DNA of 64,000 nucleotides. Source: Epithemia pelagica (lineage: Eukaryota > Bacillariophyta > Bacillariophyceae > Surirellales > Surirellaceae). The position numbers were made by a program, and so were the translations under genes. Location: assembly GCA_946965045.2 (NCBI GenBank), contig OX337238.1, positions 248,001 through 312,000 on the forward strand. Direction: 5' to 3'. Under the pieces are notes generated by a model. That model was not told the DNA's origin. It did not search any database and worked only from the letters and a program-made list of their open reading frames with translations. This document shows, in pieces, positions 1 to 11,463 of this stretch; the first letter of the stretch is position 1, and the number at the start of each line of letters is the position of its first letter.

Positions 1-647
1 ATGAAAGCTCTTTGCGTGCGACCGATCAGCGAATGATGGAGAGGAGTTCGACCCAGGGACTAGCAATCCCTTTGTTGCCTGGTGACATGGCTCCATCAAC
101 AACAAGGGTAACCTTACGAGTCTTTGATGATGGGGGTGTTATTAGATCCATCTCTCGACCATACTGGCCGTTGCCGGCAAGGCAATGAATCCCCAGCACT
201 AAACTGGCGGAATCGACCCAATCCATAGTGTTTAGTAAAAGGAGAAACCATGCCCGGTCCATTCCAACATGTTGTGTGGTATGGTTCCATCACGACACGA
301 CAAGGTGACAAACTCTCTCTACTTGGTCCATAGAGATAAAAACACTGCCCTTGTGGAACGAATCCAGGTGTTTTAGAATTATAAAGTGTGAGGTTCATCT
401 TGGCTGTTTCGAGAAACCATACACATTAGAGAGGTGGTGGTGGTGGTAATCTTGTAGCACCCTTGTGTTACCCCACAAGGGCTGGTAAAAGTGGCCATTC
501 ACGACAGGGTCGTCGCAGAATGGGTCTTGGTGGTGGTCGTTTTTTCTGTTCTTCTTCTTCTATCGCGTCATGTTCCTTGTCCTCGTAGTAGTCTTGAGGG
601 TCCATACTATAATTTATCATATTCGTCGTCTTGAGGGTCCATACGGT
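1..647. other. no gene recognised
   Basis: No open frame here shows a recognisable domain or convincing coding character. Short minus-strand frames at 26-262 and 114-398 overlap each other in different frames and match no family I know. The right end is the 3' flank of the transporter gene that stops at 648. Confidence 0.5.
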
Positions 648-1640
648 TTACTTTTTTTCTTCTCCCAACTTGCCAAACATGTAGGAAAAGAGGGCACCAA
701 CCAAGAGGGATCCGGACAAGGCATTGCCAATGGCCACGGGAATCAAGTTGCGCGTCAAGGCTTGCCAGACCGTGACGGGTCCGCCACACAAGAGTCCCGC
801 GGGCAACAAGAACATGTTGGCGACGGAATGTTCAAAGCCAATGGCGACAAAGGTGGAAATGGGCAACAAGATACCAAAATACTTGCCTGTCAAATCCTTG
901 GCTTGCATACTCAGGTAGACGGCCAAGCAGACGAGCCAGTTGCAAAGCATGGCGCGGACAATAATGGGTCCCAAGGGAATGCTCGTCTTGTTAATCAACG
1001 TCTTGACGGCCAAATCGGCCGATCCGCCCGACAAGACACCGGAAAAGCGACACAAAACGGCAAAGAAACTGCAGGCAATCAAGTTGCCCAGGAACGAAAG
1101 AGCCCAGGATCGGGCCAATTTGCCGACAGTCGTTTTCTTTTCGCAGACCGCCGCCGTCATGTAGGCCGTATTGCCAGTAAACAATTGTCCGCCGGCTTGC
1201 AAGGCCAACAAGAGATTGACGGGAAACAAAATGGCAAACATGAGTTTGCTCAAACCGGGATTCAATTCGGCGACACCGCCCATGTTGCCGGAAATGGCCA
1301 AACTCAACATGCCACCCATTCCGACATAGGCACCGCCAATCATGGCCGACACGAGCGTCTTCATTTTGCTCATGTTGGAATTGGTGGCACCCTTTTTGGC
1401 CAAGATTTGAAAGGCCGCCGCCGGTGTTTCAATCATGGTGATTTTGTCGTAATCAATCTCCGGAACGACCGTGGCCGGGGCGGCAGTTGCCGAATTCGTG
1501 GAAGGAGTGGCCGAAGTCACATCGGCACTGGCCACGTGCAAGGGACGAACAAACAGGGACGATTTGGTGGCGGGGGAAAAGGCCGCAACACCACTCGACA
1601 ATGCCGCCAAGGCAATCACGGAAGCAGATTTCACAAACAT
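648..1640 (-). CDS. plastid-targeted formate/nitrite transporter (NAR1-like)
   Basis: A 330-residue single-exon protein of the formate/nitrite transporter (FNT) family, a pentameric channel family with six membrane helices per subunit. Residues 1-20 form a signal peptide followed by A-A-F-S-P, the diatom plastid-import motif, then a Ser/Thr/Ala-rich transit region to about residue 60. FNT hallmarks follow: a Gly-rich first helix (MIGGAYVGMGG), the LFTGNTAYM loop, and GFEHSVANMF before the last helices. In algae, plastid NAR1 moves nitrite into the stroma for nitrite reductase, so that role is inferred. The ATG is the one that supplies the signal peptide. The family assignment is firm; nitrite rather than formate as substrate is by analogy. 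Confidence 0.9.
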   Translation of the reverse strand: MFVKSASVIALAALSSGVAAFSPATKSSLFVRPLHVASADVTSATPSTNSATAAPATVVPEIDYDKITMIETPAAAFQILAKKGATNSNMSKMKTLVSAMIGGAYVGMGGMLSLAISGNMGGVAELNPGLSKLMFAILFPVNLLLALQAGGQLFTGNTAYMTAAVCEKKTTVGKLARSWALSFLGNLIACSFFAVLCRFSGVLSGGSADLAVKTLINKTSIPLGPIIVRAMLCNWLVCLAVYLSMQAKDLTGKYFGILLPISTFVAIGFEHSVANMFLLPAGLLCGGPVTVWQALTRNLIPVAIGNALSGSLLVGALFSYMFGKLGEEKK

Positions 1641-2576
1641 GATGATGATCGAATGGAAACTATAGACGAAAAAGCCTACTTAGGGTGAGTGAGACCGAAC
1701 AACAACAAAACGACCGGAATGGGTTTGTGTGGTACGTACTAACCTTGACACGAAATGATGTCTCGAAGCGATTTCGAAGGAGATCAACTCGGTGCAGGTT
1801 TCTCTGTCGAGAGAGTCTCTTTTGCTTCTCATTGAGAAGCGATGGGGGATGGGGCGTACGACAAGACCGAGGGCGAACTCACCTTCCATCTTCCGGTACC
1901 CAACAGGTGTGTGTCAGACGGAAAGAGGGATTTTGCTTAACAATCTAGTCCTGTTATGACACGAAGACATGTCGTATTCGGATTTTGTGTTTAAGCAATG
2001 AGGCGACGTAGCCGAACCGTCCCAGTGACATCATCCATTCCAGGAGGGACACGAGGAGGTGACGTGGGTCATCTGGCCGTGACGTCACTTCAAGGCGGTC
2101 ACGAATATCCCGTCATCATGAAGTCCCGTAACATAACCATGGTCTGTCCGTATCCATTTGCCTCTCCCCGTCTGATCGTCTATCCAACAAAGCTTCTTCG
2201 CTTGCGGAAGGATGCAGCAACAGAGACTACGAGCTGTCGCATCGTCGGCCCATCTTCTCATAAATTTGACCACCAAAAGTTAAGGAAAGCACAAGGAATC
2301 TGTTGTTATGGCAGTCATTCACGAGGTACAGAAACAAGGAATGAGATGAACCGATCATGACCCACTATCGAACCAGGAGGAAAAGTTCTTATGTACCGGA
2401 CAATACCATTGATTCGAATCGATACATGCATTATAGATTAGAGTTCAAAAGTTTCTTATCAACGGCCGTGTCAACACTACTAGCGTGAAGCCTTGGTTCC
2501 CACACACACACACAGATTTCTCCGAAAAGGGGTTCCACTGGAACAAGGGCGCCGTCTTTCCAGCCAGCCACACAAC
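1641..2576. other. intergenic region upstream of the transporter
   Basis: This lies between the start of the transporter and the 3' end of the cyclase gene, both on the minus strand. I see no gene. Small frames on both strands lack domains. It contains the two cAMP-response-like boxes listed separately. Confidence 0.5.
2060..2087. promoter_or_regulatory. paired CO2/cAMP-response-like boxes
   Basis: TGACGT occurs at 2060-2065 and the perfect palindrome TGACGTCA at 2080-2087, about 420-450 bp upstream of the transporter start. TGACGT-type boxes are the core of the CO2/cAMP-responsive elements described for a diatom carbonic anhydrase promoter, bound by bZIP factors. Function here is inferred only from the motif and its pairing. 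Confidence 0.3.
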
Positions 2577-5500
2577 CTACACTTCGGCCAAGGCCTCCAG
2601 TCTTCCAATGTTGGCATTCTCAAACCTGGAATGGAATCGTTGGGCCATCATGGCGACAATTTCTTCCCCAAAACATTCCCATTGTTCCCGGTTGCTCATG
2701 GCATAATTGTAATATTCATCGCTCGAGACACCAAAGACACCACAATCCTTGAGTTTCTTGGCCAGGGGGATAATGTAAAAATCAAAGAAGCCCAATTCGC
2801 CCTTGTACCAATAATCGGCCGGATTTCGCTCGGCACGGCCGGAACGATAGGCTTCGTAGCATTCCAAAAAGAAGCGTTCGTTCCATTTTCGATAGACATG
2901 CCAATGTTGCATGGTATGGGCCACATCCGAGGCCTGGATCAAGTGCTCAATGACAATGGTGGCCTTGCGATTGACATTTTCTTGTTCGTCCCCACTGGCG
3001 TGGGGTCGTGCCTGTTCCTGTGTGCTGCTGAAAAAGGCGGTATCCTATCGTGCATTGCGCAATTCCTTGAGTTCCTTATCGACAATGTCCGTGGCCATGA
3101 CGGAATTGACCACGAGTTGTCGAAAGCGTTTGAATTCGGCTTCGGTGGAATAAATCGTGGACCGAAGCGTTTTGAAACGATTGTCCATCAGCTTGTTCCA
3201 ACAATAGTCCACCGAGTTTTGCTCGGCGGCACTCTTGTGCTTGTATTTGAGGGCCATGTCATGTCCCTCCTTGACCAGTTGCGTATTGGGTACACCCGGG
3301 TGGTCCGCATCATGAATCAAGGCCGACAGGACACAAGCAAACTGCGTCAAAGGATCAGATGTGATACCATAGGTATGGTCATGGAGCGATCGTTGCTGTT
3401 CGTTGTCCCCACCATTGGAATTGTCTTGGTAGTCCACCTCCGATGGGGCCACAATACGCGACAACAACTTGACGACCGACATGGCCACATGAGCCGAATG
3501 TTGAAAGTTGTGAAACGGATTCTCATTGTGGTAGGAATCGGCAATCTCGGTGACATAGTGCATGAGCTCATTAAAGACAGTGCCGGGAATTTCCACATTG
3601 CTGCTCGAGGAGTCCACCGCGTCTTTGGTAGAAGGAGGAGGAAGTTCAATCACTTCCACCACCTCGCCCAAAATGGTCGATTTCTGACATTTCCGAATGA
3701 CCTTGGCTTCGTCAAAGGGCACGTGAAAGCCAAAACTTCGGGTTCCCTTGTTGGCCGTTTTACGATGGCCGGCAATCTGCTTCAACAAGGAGTACAGGAC
3801 TTCGACATACCAATGAATGAGGCGTGTCGTTTTATGAGTTTCCTCCATGGACGAGGACGCCGTATCGTGTGACGACGAAACACCCGACTCGGAATAACGC
3901 TCGGAACTCGTACTGTGCGCTCCCTTTAACCAATACGTGGTCAATAGACCCTTTCCTTTGGCCTCTACGCCGTTTTCACGTTGCGTCAACCACCGTTCCT
4001 TACCCGCTGCCATGAGGAGCTTGGCCGTCTCTTCGGACACTTGAATACGATTCAATTCACTGGTACTTTGCATCCGCGATGCCGTGTCCATCGTATCACC
4101 AAACAACTGGAACCGAGATCGTTCACCACGCAACACGCCCGCAGTCACTGTTCCAATATAAGGGGATGAACGGCATGTGAGACTTTTTCCTCCTGACCCG
4201 CGAAACGCATCCGAAAACAAGACTGTATACATAAGACGAACTAACTTACCTGGTCCACTGTGCAGTCCGACACGAAGACTCAAATCTCCGGTTCCGGGAC
4301 CGAGCGATACTTCAAGTCGTCGAGTCAAGTCCAGCATGCGACTGGCACATTCTCGTGCAAATTTGGCCATGACCAGAGCATGGTCTTGTCGAGCCTCGGG
4401 GACACCACAGACGGCCACATAACAATCGCCCACAGTCTCCACCTTGAACACACGACGACGTTTGGCAATCCTGTACGATAGATACACAGAAAGAGGACAA
4501 TGCAGAATCGAAAAAGAAGAAGACGGAGCAGAAATTCAAGTGAGAACGGTCGAGCATTGGCATACCACGGCCATAGACACAGCCTCTGTACTTACATATC
4601 AAAGGCACGGTACACGTTTTCGAGGAGGGTAAACACTTGGGATGGCTCACGGACCAAACTCCAGGCGACAAATCCACAAAATATCGGCAAACATGATGGT
4701 CGTTTCGGTAAACAAGTCGGCAATGGGTTTGGACGTCAAGAGCCATTCCGTGTCGTCCATTTCGGCGGGACCAGGTTTGGAATTTTCCACCAAGTAACTT
4801 CGCAAATGCGTCTTGGTTTGCTTGAGGGGCAACGATTTGTTGTTTTGGTTCTGAGTTTCATTGGCAGCAGCATCCTTGAAGAGACGTTCTTGCACCGCTT
4901 TGGGAAAGACGGAGGACACAATGGCGCCGGACCGAACGGCGGTACTCACCATTTTCTTGTTGCGACGTTCAACTTCGACATCGTAAATCAAGAAAATGAC
5001 AAGCATAAAGAAAAAGATGGATGCCACCAAAATGGAGTAGACAAAGGGTACATTGGATTCCTTATCTTCCATGTATTGCGAGGTCGGCACGAGGATAAAC
5101 TTGTAACTGCAAAAGCCTGCAGGCCAATCGGATCTAGTGTTTCCATACAAAATTTCATCAAAGAAAATTTCCTTCTTTAGAAAGAGATAAGATTGATCAC
5201 TCAAGTCACCTTGTCCCAAGAGAATTGCCGGCTGTTGGGGAATCAATAAAGAACAGAAGAAAAACATAGAGTGAGAAATGATTTACCAAGAAAGTGCGTT
5301 TCCATTGCGTGGTTGGTGAGTTTGTACGACTTGCCTCATTTCCATCCAACGCGTAGGTATAGGAATTGTTACAGCTATTTTCAATCACCATGTGAATGCC
5401 TCGGACGCCCTCGGGTAAGATATCGACCAACATGGCATCCACAGCAAAGGTACCACCGACCAAACCACCAATGTCTGCATTCAATCGATCCTTACTGGTA

Positions 5501-6857
5501 AACACGGGGGCATAAAAGTTGCCATGCGGCTGGTGGGAGGTAATGTTTTTGTCAATGGCCTTGTCGCCCCACAAACCGGCATGGTAGGCATCGTGGGCCT
5601 CCTTGCCAATGACAAAATCAATGTTTTTGCCATAGACAATACCCATGAGTCCCAAGACCATTTCTAGAAACAAGAAGAGAGAGAAGGAAAAGAAAAAGAA
5701 TGAGAAACGGAATCACGGTGACTTTGTACGTTTCTGCTCCCGCGCAAAGTGCACGACAGCGTACATACCTCGGGTTCTCACTACAGAGGCAAGGGCGGGG
5801 GCCCATCGCCAATACATGTCAAAGAACATGGCCGTATATCCCAACGAGGGTGGCGATTGTAGCCAAATGGGCAGGGCCGGTGCCGTGGTCCTGGGTGCCC
5901 TGAGCCACGGTTTGGACCGATCCACCAAATCATAGACAAACCTATCCCGACTCGAACCAAAGGTCCAATTGGCCAACTCAGGATTCAATTGCCTGTATTC
6001 TCGGTGACTTTCCCGTTGCCACCAGCCACTTTGTTGCACGGCGTACGCATTAAACTCTTGAATGCTTTCATCCGTGGGTAAGAGCATGGTAAAGGAAATG
6101 GCCTCCAAGGCTCCACGACGACGAGCCTCACTGGCATGCAATTCCCAATTCTGGACTGTGACATTGGGAAAGGTCCAACCATGCGCTTCGGCTTGAGCTG
6201 TAATGGTCGACCCCAAATCTCGACAAGCTTGAAACATGTCTCCAAAATGGCGTGTTGTAACATCTTTGATGGAGGTGGCAATTTCTTGAAACTATAATAT
6301 AGTAGTGAAAGAAGGAACAAGAAAACATGAATAGAATACAACGGAATGAGAGGAGAGTACCGAGACAGAGAAACAAGTCCTTGTTGCCGAAAGCCAAGAG
6401 AGAGCACTCTCCCTCTTCCCCTCATCTCTGCAGATCAAGAGACCGTCATAAAGACAAGTGTACTACTTACATCCTCTTCGGTTCGATCTTGCAATTGATC
6501 ATCCAAATAATTGTACGTGGCCCAGGAGACAACCGCACCCGATCCAATGATCACCAGTGCCATGACGACCCGCCAAATACAAATGTACTTGGTTTCTCGT
6601 TTCGTGACTTGTTTCACTTCATCTTGCAATTCTTCCTGTTCTTCCTGATCTTCATCGTGCTGCTGGTGTTGTTGTTGTCCAAACAAGAAGCGGCCTTTTC
6701 CACCACTTTGAATCATAATCTTGTCCACAATCGAATCGTCCGCATCGCTGCGAAAGCTTTCCGACAGGGCATCTTCGTCTTCATCATCCAAGTCTTGATG
6801 GCCGCTGTCTTCCAAACTAAAGCGACGAAGCGTGTTGGGATTGGGAGGAAACGTCAT
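2577..6857 (-). pseudogene. receptor guanylate cyclase/phosphodiesterase, disrupted
   Basis: Six exons (6857-6471, 6291-5769, 5663-5287, 5231-4596, 4470-4250, 4147-2577) encode, in order: an acidic cytoplasmic N-terminus, TM1, an extracellular sensor region, TM2 (near the residues VPFVYSILVASIFFFMLVIF), a class III cyclase domain (TTIMFADI... KVETVGDCYV, where the Glu of KVET is typical of guanylate specificity) and a 3'5'-cyclic nucleotide PDE domain (HNFQHSAHV, HDADHPG, QASDVAH). Two lesions break it. One extra T in a four-T run (plus-strand A run at 4678-4681) shifts frame straight after FADI. A TAG at 3045-3047 replaces the expected codon after LRNAR inside the PDE domain, and the frame stays open for 155 further codons. 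No GT-AG intron removes either. Summed exon length is a multiple of three only after subtracting one base, which supports a single insertion. The intron at 4148-4249 is 102 nt and in frame. A decayed gene, or assembly or allele errors. Confidence 0.8.
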
Positions 6858-7927
6858 GATGATGATGGTGACGATGATGGGGTATGCTTGATTGCTTGCT
6901 TGCTTTCAGCCGTAGATACGTTTAGTGTTGGCTGTTCGGAGGAACTGGTTCCCTGCCACGGGCGGATCCTTTTGGATTGGAGTAAGGTCTTGGCAAATAG
7001 GTTGTGTTGTTTTGGGTGCACAAGGTGTCGGGGCGAACACTGTTACGCGTTTTGACCACCCAAACGACGAGGCACAACCACAAATCAATGAGAGAATTGA
7101 AAATAGTGAACGCAAGACAAAAGATATGATTGATCGTAGTTCTCCAAAAGGCCCAAGGGGGCAAATTGGATTCTCTTTTCACAAAAGCGAACAACTCCAT
7201 CAAGAGAAGATACCAATGTCACATCAACAAGTAGTACACTCTATATTATCCAATAAGATAGTTCGGTTTAGGTAGCCTGCACCGTAGTGGTAAATCTGGG
7301 TGGAAACCATCGAATGAGACAAACATGGGGGAGACACAGACACGGGAGTCATCTGGGAGTCCAATAATCATGGGAGTCGTCCCCCATACCTAGGACCGCT
7401 TGGAAATCCGTGAAGTCCACGCACTTTGATTCAAATCAACCCAGTGCATCTTGCAACCCCAGCGATGTGAACCTCTTGGCAAGGATGCAGCTGCTCCCGC
7501 AAGATTCTCCGCGATGTTAATTGAATTAACTTGTCGTTCGAGATCCGATAAGCAAGTGTCTCATCGATACCCCCGCGGGTCGATAGATCGAGAGTCGCCT
7601 TCTTCTTGAAACTACATCTATAATAGAATAGAAGGAGAGATAGGGTCCAAAGACACCAGCATACGTATACTAGGAATCGAACCAGACAGATTGGGATTGT
7701 ATTATAGAATATAGAGTCAGAATTATGCATCCAGCCGCGGGATTTCCCATTCACAAAGTCACTTTTTGTGAATATCCATGCCACACTCTCATCCGTTCTA
7801 GTTCTATGGATCCACAAAGAGTGTGAGCGAAACAAAAAAACCATCATGGCATTTGCCTTGGTGACATGCAGACACTGTCACCTTGTTCTTGTGGTGGTGA
7901 TGGTTGTTACGGATTTCCCGTGGAATA
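6858..7927. other. intergenic region, nothing recognised
   Basis: This is the promoter side of the cyclase gene and the 3' flank of the RING gene. A 138-codon minus frame at 7431-7847 has a hydrophobic centre but no domain I recognise and may contain an intron-like stretch. I do not call it a gene. Confidence 0.4.
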
Positions 7928-10292
7928 CTATTGTGATTCGTCGTCGTGTTTGGTTCCGACGTTGTCACCAGTGCATACTTTGGTTCCATCGACTTGAGCG
8001 GCATGTTCCGTGGTGGGCTGTGTCACAGCAGGTGCAACAGCAGCAGATCCAGTGGGTTCATCGTCTTGCTGCTGCAAGGCTGCCGCAGGAGAGCCTTCCT
8101 CCATCGACGCCGCAGCAGCAGTCTCGACAGTCGCAATGGCCGGAGCAGCCGTCTGTTCCAGTTCGTCATCATTGTTCTGCTCCGTGTGGTGGTTATCCGA
8201 GACTGGTAATGTGGTTCCAACGATACGTTCATTGCCTCCTTCCTGTTCGGATGCAGAAGAAGGAGGAGATGCTTCCTCCGCAACGTTCACAACACCATGA
8301 TCCTCATCCTCCACGGCAGCAGCAGCAGGAGGAGAAGTCGACTCGTCGTTGTTGGGTGGCACAGTCACGGGTGTCGTGGAGGAATCGACAATGGCTGCTG
8401 CGGGTGCTACCAACGACAAATCCTCGACCGCAGCAGCATTGGAGGATTGCGGAGTCACTTCTTCCTCTTCCGACACGTTGTCGTGGGTGGCAGTGGACAT
8501 GCCCGTTTCATGGTCGTTCCCGTCGTTAGTATTGGTAGAATCCTGGTGGTGGTTGTTGTCGCCAATGGGAGGTTCCATCACGGTTGTCTCGGGTCCCTCG
8601 TTGGTCGTAGTAGTATCCGTAGGAGTAGTAGTATCTGGTTCCTGGGTGGGTGCGGCGTTTCCGGAATCGTTGTCTGGATTCGGAGTGTCGGTGGTAGTGG
8701 AAGAAGCCTCATTTGTATTCGTAGTATTCGGATTCGGATTGGTAGTAGTGGGCGGCGCATCTTCCAACGAGGCGGCAATGGCCATGGCCAATTGTTCTTC
8801 TTCCGACAAGAGTGCCATCATCCACGATCGATGCGAACGACTTGTCGACAGGAGGGAATCCGTTCCACCCGCAGCTCCACCCGCCGACACTCGGGCCCGT
8901 GCCAAGGGAAATCCGGCTCGAGCTTGTCGCGTAACAAAGTCCTGTTCCGTTTCCTCGTCTCCTTCTCCTTCGCCGGCCGCTGCTGCTGCGGCAGCTCCAT
9001 TCCGAGTGGTGGTGGTCGTCGATCCTCCTGGTTCCATGGAGGACAGCATGATTGCGGCTTCCAAGACGACGAGATCATCGAGGGATTGCACGGCCGAGCC
9101 AGCTGTTCCGGATTCAAAGGCTTGGACAATGCGATTCCAATCGCGTCGACTGCCCCTTGCAGTACGACTCCGGGCTTGGAGTTCGCGCAATTGCTGGCGT
9201 TGTTGATAGTGCGGACTATTGTTGCGATACTCGCGTTCATTCCGGAACCGTCGTTCTTCTTCTTCTTGTTGCATGCGTTGCGTCAAGGGATGATGGTGTT
9301 GGGCCTTCATTTCCGCCTCCAGGGCCTGTCGTTCGGCCGGCGTCATGGCCACGGATTGCAAGTCAGTATTGGTCAGCATTGTAGTATTGGTGGAGGAGGT
9401 ATCCACGGACAGATTGGTTCCGGCCGACGACGAGGCTCCCGACGACGATCGATGTCGCAACCGTGCGACGCGTTCATTTTGTTCCAGCGAGGCACCAAAT
9501 TCCGTATTGCGGGGTTGTGCCGACAGGGGCGGCAAGCTGCTGCTGCTGGTGGAGGAGGAGGGAGCCTGTTCCTTGTTGTTGTTGTTATTATTGCTGTGGC
9601 TCGATTGCGCCTTGATTTGGGCTTCAATGACGCGTTGTTCTTCGGTCCGTCGTTGCCGTGTCGTTTCGACCGACAATGCCGCAATCTGGACCGCCAATTT
9701 TTGATTGCAAAAGGGACAGGCCGTTGTAGTGTCTTTGGGATTGCGCACTTGCAAAAAACATTCGGTACAAATATAAGCCTGACAACACTTGGTTTGATTC
9801 AAGGCGGTATACTGCAAAAAACAAATGGGACATTCCTCACTCACGCCGTCTCCGGCAGTCGACTCTTCGGTCCCCTTGGTCCGTGCCGCCAATTTGCCAT
9901 CGCCAATCAAGCGACGAATCTGTTTGGGTTCCCAGGCACACGACGAATACAATCTAGTAGAATACAGGAGAATTAAAGAGAAACAAGAACAAAAGAACAA
10001 CAAGAGCAAGAACAACCAAATACGGAAACTATACGTGAGTCATTCTCTCTCTCTCTCTCGTTCTGTGGTTCTTCCCTTCTCTGCATAGATAGATAGATAC
10101 GTACCCACTGGGTTGACATCGAGCATCCAATTCCGCCTTGGACAAGCCCAGTGCTCCATTGTTGCGCAACAAGTGACGAATGCCTCCTCCACCACTGCTG
10201 TGATCTCGCGAATGGCCCGATGGCTGTTGCTGTTGTTGTTGCTGCTGTTGTTGTCGCACCTGTGGACCGTCGGACGAGTGATGATTTCCCAT
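7928..10292 (-). CDS. myristoylated RING-finger protein with UIM motifs (SIP5/DA2-like)
   Basis: Two exons (10292-10105 and 9953-7928; 151-nt intron) give about 737 residues. The start chosen yields M-G-N-H-H-S, a good N-myristoylation signal, followed by a poly-Gln tract. A RING-type zinc site follows: CPICF, then KCC, CTEC and CPFC, with the spacing seen in the SIP5/DA2-like group of putative E3 ubiquitin ligases. Downstream are two ubiquitin-interacting-motif-like helices, one around DDLVVLEAAIMLSSME and one around EEEQLAMAIAASLED. The C-terminal third is low-complexity Thr/Asn/Glu/Ala sequence. A membrane-anchored ubiquitin ligase or adaptor is inferred. The RING call is strong; the subfamily is moderate. 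Confidence 0.8.
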
Positions 10293-11463
10293 AGTTGCGT
10301 GTGTTTTGGTGGTGTCGCGTTCCAAACGAAGAAGAGGGTCTTTGTTCGGTCCCCAAAAGGAGAGCAGAGGCAGAGCGACTGAGGAGGGTCACAAATACAC
10401 ACGGACAACGACGTTTGGGTGCGCGTGTGTTTCTCTCTTGCTGTTGTTCGTCCGTCACACAACAACAACACACCAAGAACGTCCCACCACAACAGAACCA
10501 CACGCTCTCTAGAGTAGGATAGAGCTTGTTGTTGTTGTTGTTGTTGGTATCGGGGTGTGTCTCTGTGTCATTGATCGACAAAGCAGAAATGACACTAAAA
10601 GTCGATCGACGGCGAACGACGACAAAAGGAACCCCCCTCGTCTTTTGCTGCTGCAGGTGATGGTATGGGGGTGATCCATCCCACATTGAAAACTCCCTCT
10701 CGACCATTTCTCGATGTGATCTTGAATTAGACTGTCAAATGTGGATCGACTCGCTGGGCATTGAGGGGGTGGAACCGAACACAAATGAAGAGAGGGGAGG
10801 AGAATTCTCGCTCGTGAGCGAGACTACTATGACTCATACAGTACACGCCAGTGACAGAGAAATATCCAAGAGAAAAGAGCCTCTTTGGTCCTCACAATTC
10901 ACAACCACAACCACAACAACTCCCACGGTGCTGGTCCCGCCGCCGCAAGAACCTTCCTGTAGTATACATTCTACTCTAGACAGGTCGTGTACTAGTAGAC
11001 GACAGGGGACAGGGAGCTTCCACAGGATCATCTATGACTCCTATCCTCTAGCTAGCGAGTAGTCCTCTGCTCAAGGTTGCAGCGAAAACTTGGAACCAGT
11101 ACCCTGTGGTGCTTCTCTCTCTCTCTCTCTCTCTCGAAATAGGAGAAAGTATAGATTGGTACATCCAAAGACTGTATATAAAGGACGGAGGAATCCCCAA
11201 CTTTTATACCGAGTCGGTTCCGTCTTTGGGGGCCTACATATACAGTATTCTTTGGACATGGACACACAACAAGAGACGAGAGAATTTCGTTCCGGCTCTC
11301 CATAGGAATCCATTCCACAAGACTCGTGTCCTCCAGAGGATCATGGCAAGTCTCATTCTTGTCCGTTCCTTTGGTTCTTTTTCAATTCTTGGTTGTTGTT
11401 GTTTGGCGATTGGTTCTTGTTGTTCCTGTCGTCGGGAGACACCGGGAGTAATAGTTGATTCTC
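10293..11463. other. intergenic region with simple repeats
   Basis: I see no gene. The stretch carries a TTG/GTT microsatellite near 10530-10550, a CT run near 11117-11134, and short Gly/Val or Ser/Arg-coding frames that are products of these repeats. It contains the promoter side of the RING gene and the 3' flank of the cold-shock gene. Confidence 0.5.

Noticed and set aside
570-1688. 372-codon plus-strand frame with Gly/His/Gln-rich protein
   Set aside because: It lies antisense over the FNT transporter, whose protein has clear family motifs. The frame is a shadow of its codon bias.
3040-3060. Possibility that splicing removes the TAG in the PDE domain
   Set aside because: There is no GT donor next to the stop and the coding sequence is continuous on both sides at the expected family spacing.
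4590-4700. Possibility that an intron, not a frameshift, separates the cyclase frames
   Set aside because: The family motif continues without loss of residues across the shift, only one base is in excess, and no GT-AG pair fits.
7620-7700. GGTTCGATTCC on the minus strand, resembling a tRNA T-loop
   Set aside because: The flanking bases do not pair into a T-stem and no acceptor or anticodon arm is found around it. I found no tRNA or rRNA gene in the window.
8297-9976. 559-codon plus-strand frame
   Set aside because: Antisense to the RING protein; its Ser/Arg/Gly-rich translation reflects the low-complexity coding on the other strand.
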